Below are positions 58,428-64,000 of a stretch of DNA of 64,000 nt, in pieces. The stretch lies in contig CAVOXR010000009.1 of NCBI GenBank assembly GCA_963700475.1, forward strand, positions 582,660-646,659, given 5' to 3'. The notes under the pieces were generated by a model. It was not told the DNA's origin. It saw only the letters and a program-made list of their open reading frames with translations, and did no database searches. This DNA comes from Prado023 sp963700475. GTDB taxonomy: Bacteria > Actinomycetota > Actinomycetes > S36-B12 > CAIYMF01. A program made the position numbers and the translations under genes. Positions within the stretch are counted from its first letter, which is position 1; the number at the start of each line of letters is the position of its first letter.

Positions 58428-59111
58428 TCAGGGCACGTAGTTGGCGCTTGAGTCCGCACCGTAGCCGCAGGCCTGGAAGGTGCAGCCGAACTCGTCACGC
58501 ATGATCGCAGCCCACCCGCCTGCACGGGAGGTGTCCAGCGAGAGCGCCTCATCCAGGATCTTGGTCTCGAAGGTCCAGCCCTCGGGCAGGGTCTTGTACA
58601 TGCCGCCCAGCCGGTCGAGGTTGTCAGCCGTCAACGTCTCGTCGACCTCGTTGCCGTACTCCTGGAGGACCCACACCGTCCCGTTCGGCTCGCGCAGCAG
58701 GTACACGGGCTTGCCCGCGTGCCAGACCCAGTTGGTGTTGCGGTAGATCAGGGAGGGGGTGTACACCGCGCCGAACTGGGCCATCGCCTCCGCAGCTGTC
58801 ATCTCGCCGACCCAACGCATCTCGACACCGTGGAAGTTCACGACCTCGCTGCCCATGTAGTAGTACTCGTCGTGCATCCAGTGCCGCCCGCTGTTCACGG
58901 CGCACATGTCCACCTCGAGCTCGCCAGCGAGCTTCTCGGCGTCGATCACCTTGTGCGTCTCGGGGGTCACTGGGAAGGTGGCCGCCGTGTAGATGTGCGC
59001 GCGCGCCAGTGGGCCGGTGCCGACCATGGCAGCCATCCCGCAGAAGAGCAGGCCACGAGAATCCGGGACATGCACCCGGGTCTGGCCTTCAAGTCCGGTA
59101 ATGAGCTTCAT
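58428..59111 (-). CDS. Conserved-looking protein of unknown function in the rhodanese operon
   Basis: This 227-residue soluble protein has no recognised domain. It is rich in aromatic residues (HDEYYYMGSEVVNFHGVEMRW, NTNWVWHAGKPVYLL) with three cysteines (LLFCGM, DMCAV and a C-terminal pair GCTFQACG). ATG 59111 was chosen because GGGAG lies just upstream, inside a longer frame starting 59123. The rhodanese gene begins 21 bases after its stop, so a shared process is likely. The C-terminal Cys-x4-Cys could be redox-active or bind a metal. Confidence 0.8.
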   Translation of the reverse strand: MKLITGLEGQTRVHVPDSRGLLFCGMAAMVGTGPLARAHIYTAATFPVTPETHKVIDAEKLAGELEVDMCAVNSGRHWMHDEYYYMGSEVVNFHGVEMRWVGEMTAAEAMAQFGAVYTPSLIYRNTNWVWHAGKPVYLLREPNGTVWVLQEYGNEVDETLTADNLDRLGGMYKTLPEGWTFETKILDEALSLDTSRAGGWAAIMRDEFGCTFQACGYGADSSANYVP

Positions 59112-59176
59112 CGCTACTCCCATTCATGTTGTTGTGTGCGTTGTGTAGTTGAAGTCGGTGATGCCGCGCTGTCGAC

Positions 59177-59599
59177 CTACCCGGCCGATCCGTCCTGGAT
59201 CGCTGCGGCGGCAAAGGGCCCGACGAGCTCCGACCGGTGGTCGGCGTCGGCGACCGCTTGGTAGACCTGGCCGTCGGCGGTCGTGAGCGTGGCGATCTGG
59301 TTCCCGTCGCCGAGCCGGCGCAACTTGTGCGCCTCCTCGGCAGTGGGCTCGCGCATGGTCACTGCCGTCACATGGAGGATCTCCTCGTACCAGGCGATCG
59401 GACTCTTGCGGAACACGAGCACGTCCGACACCCAGATGCCGTTGCCCCGGAACCATCGGGATTTGCCGGGCCAGCGCATCCGTCCGGTGAAGTTGCCGGG
59501 TCGGGCGCGCAGCTTCCGATTGCGCAGGATGGTCGTCGCCAGGCCGAACAGGACGAACCAGAGCGGGAGCCCAAGGAGGTACAGGATGATCCAGACCAT
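59177..59599 (-). CDS. DUF2550-like membrane-anchored protein
   Basis: This 140-residue protein has one N-terminal membrane segment (about 2-23) followed by a basic stretch, RNRKLRARPGNFTGRMR, that resembles DUF2550 proteins, and a soluble end. Function is unknown. ATG 59599 lies three bases after the stop of the 81-residue protein gene, with AAGGGT upstream, so they are coupled. Confidence 0.72.
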   Translation of the reverse strand: MVWIILYLLGLPLWFVLFGLATTILRNRKLRARPGNFTGRMRWPGKSRWFRGNGIWVSDVLVFRKSPIAWYEEILHVTAVTMREPTAEEAHKLRRLGDGNQIATLTTADGQVYQAVADADHRSELVGPFAAAAIQDGSAG

Positions 59600-59602
59600 G
59601 GC

Positions 59603-59848
59603 TCATGACCCTTCGGTGTGCGGAGCCGGTGAGGTCGAGTTGTGGTCCCCCACGACCTTCGTCTGGAGCAGGTCGAGCCCGAAGTCGGACAGCCGGCGAA
59701 GCACCGACTGCAGTTCCGCCTGATCCTGGATCTCGCCGGTGAACGTGGTCACCCCGTGGTTGCGGGTGAGCGTCATCCCGGGGAAGGCGAAAGCCACGTT
59801 GTCGCCCAACTCCCCGTCGACGGTCAGGCAGTAGGTCCGGGGTGGCAT
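59603..59848 (-). CDS. Small protein of unknown function, first gene of the rhodanese unit
   Basis: This 81-residue protein reads as a single alpha/beta domain (YCLTVDGELGDNVAFAFPG, then VTTFTGEIQDQAELQSVLRRL), a pattern often seen in small regulatory or binding domains. No family name can be given. It is 52 bases downstream of a TCACCCGGGTGA palindrome and leads the unit that ends with the rhodanese gene. Confidence 0.75.
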   Translation of the reverse strand: MPPRTYCLTVDGELGDNVAFAFPGMTLTRNHGVTTFTGEIQDQAELQSVLRRLSDFGLDLLQTKVVGDHNSTSPAPHTEGS

Positions 59849-59899
59849 ACCCGAAGCATGGCCCTCGGGAATCGCCCCGGGCGAGGCTTCAACCGGGTC

Positions 59900-59911
59900 T
59901 CACCCGGGTGA
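59900..59911. promoter_or_regulatory. Palindrome TCACCCGGGTGA, copy 1
   Basis: A perfect 12-bp palindrome lies 52 bases upstream of the gene that starts at 59848, at the very end of the AhpD-like gene. Identical sites are at 61318-61329 and 63985-63996, each upstream of a minus-strand gene. Confidence 0.6.
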
Positions 59912-60688
59912 TACCGCGTCCAACTCCGGACCCTGGTAACACACGCCCGGGCCGGAGATCGTGTGCGGGCCACGCGCCTCGTACTCGCGGAAGAACGGCC
60001 GGATCCCTCGGAAGACCGTGACCGGGTTGCGCCGCTGCCTGACGCTCAACCAGGTGACCAGGAACGGCACGACCACGGCGTACACGATGATCGCGAGCAG
60101 CTCGGTCCATGCGGGGCTCCCCGCATAGGGGTGGTGCCGCAGGCGCGCGAGATAGGCGTCCACCGTGTTGCTCGTCTCGTTCAACCAGTACATGGTGCGG
60201 GCGGCCAACTCGATGTCCGCGCGCTCCTGGGCGTCGAAGTGGTGGCGGAAGTTGCTCTCCACGTCAGCCGGGACGTCCCCGAGATCGTTGCGGGCGTAGG
60301 CCTGCGCCCAGTTGAACGCAGCCCACCGCCGCTCGTCCAACTTGCTGAAGTCCAGGCCCACGAGGGCGACCAGATCCTCCTCGGGCACACCCACGGCCCT
60401 GGCCCACTCGCGATGCGCGAAGCTGCACTGACGGCTGTCGTCGGCCCCCGCAGCGGAGAGCATGATCTGCTCCCGGAACCGCGGGTCGAGGCGCCCCTGC
60501 CCGTAGATCGCCCACAGGTCACGCCTGCGCCGGAACAGCTGCTTGGCGCCGATGCCGAGCTTGCGGTGGCCGATCAGGGGGAAGTGCCTACCGTCGTCGC
60601 GCATCGGGCCCCACCGCAAGGTGTCCGGGTCGTGCGGCCGGGCCTGTGGCCGGTTGGCCACCCCATCGTCGATGACCGCTGGCTCCAT
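59900..60688 (-). CDS. AhpD-like (carboxymuconolactone decarboxylase family) protein with C-terminal membrane span
   Basis: This 262-residue protein has an AhpD/CMD-type helical domain in which the redox motif is altered: S85-R-Q-C88-S-F-A-H92 keeps the second cysteine and histidine but has lost the first cysteine. A membrane segment follows at about 195-215 (LLAIIVYAVVVPFLVTWLS), then a short basic tail. A disulfide reductase role is therefore doubtful. A perfect AAGGAGG precedes the ATG. Its stop codon overlaps one of the TCACCCGGGTGA palindromes. Confidence 0.82.
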   Translation of the reverse strand: MEPAVIDDGVANRPQARPHDPDTLRWGPMRDDGRHFPLIGHRKLGIGAKQLFRRRRDLWAIYGQGRLDPRFREQIMLSAAGADDSRQCSFAHREWARAVGVPEEDLVALVGLDFSKLDERRWAAFNWAQAYARNDLGDVPADVESNFRHHFDAQERADIELAARTMYWLNETSNTVDAYLARLRHHPYAGSPAWTELLAIIVYAVVVPFLVTWLSVRQRRNPVTVFRGIRPFFREYEARGPHTISGPGVCYQGPELDAVSPG

Positions 60689-60705
60689 CTCCGCCTCCTT
60701 CTCAC

Positions 60706-60721
60706 GCGGCCCCAGGGCCGC
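60706..60721. terminator. Short hairpin after the AhpD-like gene at 60728
   Basis: A 7-bp stem GCGGCCC/GGGCCGC with a two-base centre lies just downstream of the stop at 60728 and just upstream of the ribosome site of the next gene. It could slow or stop transcription between the two AhpD-like genes. Confidence 0.4.
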
Positions 60722-60727
60722 AACACT

Positions 60728-61267
60728 TCACCCTAGTGCGCCGCGCCGCCGGCGGTTCAGCCGCGCCAGGAGGGTGTCCAGCGCATTGCCGGTCAGGTTG
60801 CCGAGTGTGATCGCACGCAGGTAGGCCACGATCTCGGTGGCCTGGGCCGGCGTGTAGTGCCGACGGAGGTCCGCCATTGCGGCGGGGTCGTACTCCTCAC
60901 GGCGTTCGGCGTAGTGCTGGGCGAACAGGATCGCCGCCGCCTCGGCCTCGTCGCGCGCGGAGAGGGCCTCGTCCTGGCCGCTGAAGATCTGGTTGATCTC
61001 CTCCAGGGGCACCCCCTGGGAGACCGCCAGGTAGGTGTGCCCCCACTGGCAGTACCGGCACTCGTTCACGGCGGTCACCTCGAGCATCAACTTCTCACGA
61101 AGTGCCCGGGGAACCGTGGGCCGGATCAGAGCCCGGATGAGGGTGGGCAGCGAGGAGACGGCGGCAGCGACGACGGGCCAGGCGTTCCCGCGGTCAAGCC
61201 CGCGCTTGGCGCCCGGCTCCGGCCTCCCCAGGGTGGGGTTGGGGGGGACATGCGTCGATGAGTCCAT
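60728..61267 (-). CDS. AhpD-like alkylhydroperoxidase-family protein
   Basis: This 179-residue protein keeps the full AhpD redox motif C70-R-Y-C73-Q-W-G-H77 with a glutamate upstream (E63), so it could act as a thiol peroxidase or reductase in the cytoplasm. ATG 61267 was chosen because the upstream extension has no family similarity; a ribosome site is not clear. The site TCACCCGGGTGA lies 51 bases upstream. Confidence 0.87.
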   Translation of the reverse strand: MDSSTHVPPNPTLGRPEPGAKRGLDRGNAWPVVAAAVSSLPTLIRALIRPTVPRALREKLMLEVTAVNECRYCQWGHTYLAVSQGVPLEEINQIFSGQDEALSARDEAEAAAILFAQHYAERREEYDPAAMADLRRHYTPAQATEIVAYLRAITLGNLTGNALDTLLARLNRRRRGALG

Positions 61268-61317
61268 TGATCCACGATGACACCCCTTCGGCACCGGGTG
61301 AGTCGCGAACGCCCGAT

Positions 61318-61329
61318 TCACCCGGGTGA
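61318..61329. promoter_or_regulatory. Palindrome TCACCCGGGTGA, copy 2
   Basis: This copy lies 51 bases upstream of the AhpD-like gene at 60728-61267. A partial form, CACCGGGTGA, occurs 26 bases nearer the gene. Confidence 0.6.
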
Positions 61330-61408
61330 GAGCCCGCCGTTGGGCGCCGCCGAGGCTTCCAGTGCGTCTTCGCGCAGGGTTCCGTTCCGGCTCATCCTGC
61401 TTCGGGCG

Positions 61409-62608
61409 TCAGGAGGCCGACACCGACGGCGCGGGCACCGCCGCCGATGCCTCCGGGGATGGAGTTCCGCGCTCCCTGGAGGCGCTGGGGGTCGGGGTCG
61501 CCTGGCTGGTCGCCAGTGCCTCCTCGAAGGCTGCGACCGTGGCCGCGTCCACCTCGCCGGTGGGCTCGACACCGAGATCGGTCTGGAACTCCTTGAGGGC
61601 CTCGGTCAGCTCATCGCTCCACTGCCCGTCGACCGGACCGTCCCAGTAGCCGGCCAGCTTGAGGGTCTGCTGCAGTGCAGCCGTGGTGGTCGTGGACTCC
61701 TGGTCCGCGGCAGTGCCGGCCGCCTCAAGCTCGGCCCGCAGGGCGGCGTCGGTGGCCTTGTCGACGGTCCCGGTCTGGGGCAGTCCGTTGGCCTCCTGCA
61801 GCGCCTTCACCGCCTCCACGGTCTCAGGCCCGTAGACGCCGTCGACCTCACCCTCGAAGTAGCCTGCGTCGGCCAGGTCCTGCTGCAGCGCCAGGGTGTA
61901 GTCGCGAGCCGCAGCGGCCGCCTGCTCCTGCTGCTCGTCGTCCAGGCACCCGGACTGGGCGAACAGCGCCATCCAGGACACCTGGAGGGCCACCACGGCG
62001 GCGTTGAACTCCTCAGCCGCCTCAACCAGCGGAGTCTCGTCGGTGATGCCCTTCTGGGTGGCGGCGAACTCCTGCTCTGCCTGCTGCACGCGGGTCACGG
62101 TGGCCGGGGTCTCCGCAGGCTCCTCGGTGGGCTCCTCGCTCACCTCGGGCGCTGGGGACTCCCCCGCTGCCTTGGCCTCAGCTGCGGCCAGCGCGGCCTG
62201 GGCATCGGCCAGGGCCTGCTCTGCCTCGACGAGGTCCTCCCGGGCACTGACCGCGGCCTCACCCGCGGAGACCGTCGCCCCCTGCGGCTCCACAAGATCA
62301 GCCCCGGCCGTCTTGACGTCACCGACGGTGGGGGCGGTCTCGTTCAGGATGTCGCCGTAGCGGTCGAGGGCGGTGATGTAGTCCGCACTCGCCCCGCAGA
62401 AGGCAGCCTCGGTCTCAGCGACCGCGGCCTGCGCATCGGCCAGCGCCTTCTCCTTGGCAGAGACGTTCACCTCCGCGGCCGTGACCGCGGCATCCTCGGG
62501 GTCGCTGCTGCACCCCGACAGGGCAAGCATCATGGCTGCTGCCGCGGTGAGCGCTGCCGCTTGCCGCCAGTGGACACGTCGGGTCCGGGTGATCTCGGGA
62601 GTGGGCAC
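61409..62608 (-). CDS. Lipoprotein with two peptidoglycan-binding domains
   Basis: This 399-residue protein has a lipobox LALSGC (Cys33), a long alanine- and glutamate-rich region that is probably coiled coil (about 40-150), a proline/glutamate linker, and two peptidoglycan-binding type 1 domains (about 240-295, LADAGYFEGEVDGVYGPET; and 310-365, LKLAGYWDGPVDGQWSDE), then a serine/proline tail. It likely ties the membrane to the wall. The GTG start is preceded by GGAAG. A strong hairpin separates it from the upstream SHOCT gene. Confidence 0.9.
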   Translation of the reverse strand: MPTPEITRTRRVHWRQAAALTAAAAMMLALSGCSSDPEDAAVTAAEVNVSAKEKALADAQAAVAETEAAFCGASADYITALDRYGDILNETAPTVGDVKTAGADLVEPQGATVSAGEAAVSAREDLVEAEQALADAQAALAAAEAKAAGESPAPEVSEEPTEEPAETPATVTRVQQAEQEFAATQKGITDETPLVEAAEEFNAAVVALQVSWMALFAQSGCLDDEQQEQAAAAARDYTLALQQDLADAGYFEGEVDGVYGPETVEAVKALQEANGLPQTGTVDKATDAALRAELEAAGTAADQESTTTTAALQQTLKLAGYWDGPVDGQWSDELTEALKEFQTDLGVEPTGEVDAATVAAFEEALATSQATPTPSASRERGTPSPEASAAVPAPSVSAS

Positions 62609-62686
62609 AGGTCGCTTCCTTCTGGGCTGGGGTCAGGCGGGGGTCAGGTCAAGGGAGTCCGTGTGGGGCGCAGCGCCCCCAAGTCC

Positions 62687-62737
62687 CCCTGCCCCGCAAG
62701 CCCGCGGCGTGTGACGCCGCAGGCTTGCGGGGCAGGG
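62687..62737. terminator. Very strong hairpin after the SHOCT gene
   Basis: A stem of about 22 pairs with one C-A mismatch (CCCTGCCCCGCAAGCC pairing with its complement, then GCGGCG/CGCCGC) closes a TGTGA loop. It starts 15 bases after the stop at 62752 on the minus strand and should end transcription of the DUF6325 operon. Confidence 0.88.
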
Positions 62738-62751
62738 AGAGCCGACACGCG

Positions 62752-63144
62752 TCAGACCAGGGCCTTGGCCTTCAGGGCGTCGAACTCGGCCTGGTCGATC
62801 GCGCCGGAGTCCAGCAGGGACTTGGCGCTGGCGATCTGCTCAGCCGGGCTCGCCGTCTTGGCCGCCACGGACTGGATGTACTTCTCCTGGCTGGCCTGGG
62901 CGTCGGCGGCCTTGGCCATCTGCCGCTCGTTCATGCTCTTGCCACGTGCGATCAGGTAGATGAACGCGCCCAGCCACGGCAGGAAGATCAGGAGCAGGCA
63001 CCAGCCCGTCTTGCCCCACCCGGACAGGGTGTGGTCCCCGAAGACATCGAACACGCATCGGAACCAGATGAACACGGCACAGATCCAGATGAAGAACCAG
63101 AAGCTCCAGACCAGGACGTCCCAGAGGTTCGGATCGTCGAACAT
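62752..63144 (-). CDS. PLDc_N/SHOCT-domain membrane protein (paralogue)
   Basis: This 130-residue protein matches the one at 6497-6895: two membrane spans (about 8-30 and 46-66), the phrase IWFRCV, then YLIARGK, YIQSVAAKT and a C-terminal SHOCT motif (SAKSLLDSGAIDQAEFDALK). AGGAAAG precedes the ATG. It is the last gene of the DUF6325 operon. Two copies in one window suggest either redundancy or different partners. Confidence 0.9.
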   Translation of the reverse strand: MFDDPNLWDVLVWSFWFFIWICAVFIWFRCVFDVFGDHTLSGWGKTGWCLLLIFLPWLGAFIYLIARGKSMNERQMAKAADAQASQEKYIQSVAAKTASPAEQIASAKSLLDSGAIDQAEFDALKAKALV

Positions 63145-63254
63145 TTCTTTCCTCTCATCGAGCGTGAGTCAATCGGACCGGTGGAAGCCACCGGAGTCGT
63201 GAGGGTTGGGGGCTGACCCGCCACCCGCCACGCGGAGGCGGCCAGCCCACGGGC

Positions 63255-63404
63255 CTAGCGGTCGCGCCTGTCGTCGCGCCGGTCCTCGCGCCTGTCCTGG
63301 CGGTCGTCCCGCCGGTCTTGCCGGCGGTTGTGGCCATGGGCGACGACGACTGCTCCGCCGACCGCCGCTACCCTCCTGCGCCTACGTCGGTTTGCCATGG
63401 GCAT
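63255..63404 (-). CDS. Tiny arginine/aspartate-repeat protein
   Basis: This 49-residue protein starts MPMANRRRRRRVAAVGGAVV, giving a basic start and a short hydrophobic stretch, and ends in a run of alternating R and D/Q (RRQDRRDDRQ repeated). GGAAGGAG lies six bases before the ATG, and it starts one base after the DUF6325 stop, so translation is well supported. The alternating charge tail should form a salt-bridged helix and may drive binding to nucleic acid or to itself. No family was recognised. Confidence 0.72.
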   Translation of the reverse strand: MPMANRRRRRRVAAVGGAVVVAHGHNRRQDRRDDRQDRREDRRDDRRDR

Positions 63405-63405
63405 G

Positions 63406-63852
63406 TCAGGCTCCTTCCTCAGCGTCAGCCTCGATGGCGGCCAGGACCGCCTGGGTGGGGATGCGTCCGGTGGCGACGAGTTGGCCACCGGCCTTGCGCA
63501 CTGCAGATCCGAACGGTGCTGCCCAGAGGTTCTCCCACACCACCACCGCAGCGCTGCTGCCCGGCTCGATCGTCTCGGCCAAGTCGAGCACGTCCTGCTC
63601 GCTGAGGACCATCGCCAACTGGGCCTCGGTGGTCCTGATCTCGCCCAGCTCGCTGGGGTCCAGGTCCGACAACTCTGCGACCAGCAGCGTGCCGTCCTCG
63701 TCCTTCTCCAGGACCAACAGGTCCAGGAGGCGGACCAGGCCACGGTCGATCAGGTCCGTCAGGAAGGGTGCGACCTCTCCCGTTGGCTTCTTGCCGGGGA
63801 ACTCGATGACGAACCAGTCAACTGGTCCGAGTTCATCGACGCTCGTATCCAT
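63406..63852 (-). CDS. DUF6325 family protein
   Basis: This 148-residue protein fits DUF6325: ELGPVDWFVIEFPGKKPTGE at the start, RLLDLLVLEKDEDG, LDLAETIEPGSSAAVVVWEN and a C-terminal GGQLVATGRIP. It is soluble and acidic; function is unknown but it often lies next to SHOCT proteins, as here. ATG 63852 has GGAG upstream. The TCACCCGGGTGA site lies 133 bases upstream. First gene of a three-gene operon. Confidence 0.87.
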   Translation of the reverse strand: MDTSVDELGPVDWFVIEFPGKKPTGEVAPFLTDLIDRGLVRLLDLLVLEKDEDGTLLVAELSDLDPSELGEIRTTEAQLAMVLSEQDVLDLAETIEPGSSAAVVVWENLWAAPFGSAVRKAGGQLVATGRIPTQAVLAAIEADAEEGA

Positions 63853-63984
63853 ACGTGTCTCCGTTCTGGCGCCAGGGTCCACCTGACGCCCCTCAGTGAC
63901 GGACCTCGTCCATGGCCGACACACAGTGGCCACGGTGGGATCGTGGCACCTCTCACGGGTAGCAGGCACCCGCGCGCACACGCC

Positions 63985-63996
63985 TCACCCGGGTGA
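63985..63996. promoter_or_regulatory. Palindrome TCACCCGGGTGA, copy 3
   Basis: This copy lies 133 bases upstream of the DUF6325 gene at the right edge of the window. A gene beyond the edge could also be served by it. Confidence 0.55.
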
Positions 63997-64000
63997 TTCA

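Overview
The window is high-GC DNA with frequent GTG starts, dense genes on both strands and many start codons sitting 6-7 bases after a TANNNT hexamer (leaderless style). This, together with Ku and a split LigD, an Eis-type acetyltransferase, a FadD15-like acyl-CoA synthetase, and DUF6325 and SHOCT proteins, points to an actinomycete (Actinomycetota). No rRNA, tRNA, CRISPR array, insertion sequence or prophage gene was seen, so the genus cannot be fixed from this window.

Layout. 0-5.7 kb: a frameshifted winged-helix protein, a lipoprotein, a two-gene LigD (ligase plus polymerase) divergent from Ku, and an anchored GH25-like protein. 5.7-9.5 kb: a small acetyltransferase, a SHOCT membrane protein and a 5-oxoprolinase operon in which PxpA and PxpB are one polypeptide. 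9.6-18.1 kb: three c-di-GMP enzymes (PAS-GGDEF, membrane GGDEF-EAL, PAS-GGDEF) around a decayed SipW-signal gene and a frameshifted secreted beta-roll-like repeat protein. 18.3-25.2 kb: a secreted SH3/M15-like protein, a sugar-nucleotide reductase-like protein, YaaA, a TetR-ACT-GNAT fusion protein and a long-chain acyl-CoA synthetase. 25.2-32.2 kb: a decamer repeat, a frameshifted Eis gene, a tiny membrane protein, an HSL-family esterase, a structured intergenic stretch with two matching compound stem-loops, a class A PBP and a DUF3224 protein.

32.2-47.9 kb is the most unusual part. A six-gene minus-strand operon encodes a 1787-residue secreted beta-helix protein, a Tat-exported multicopper oxidase, a second multicopper-oxidase-like protein, a cupredoxin-Ig protein without copper ligands, a small anchored protein and a CopC-CopD copper protein. 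It is divergent from a two-component regulator/kinase pair. The copper ligands of one normal multicopper oxidase are divided between the two adjacent oxidase proteins, which suggests a heteromeric extracellular metallo-oxidase.

48-64 kb carries stress and envelope genes: DUF1269, a flippase with a kinase-like middle, DUF1345, a metallophosphoesterase, a diacylglycerol-kinase-like protein, PPK2, a SulP transporter, a rhodanese block, two AhpD-like proteins, a peptidoglycan-binding lipoprotein and a DUF6325/basic peptide/SHOCT operon. Three identical 12-bp palindromes TCACCCGGGTGA lie upstream of three transcription units here and suggest a shared regulator.

Four genes in the first 27 kb have broken reading frames, so either real decay or base-level sequence errors should be kept in mind.
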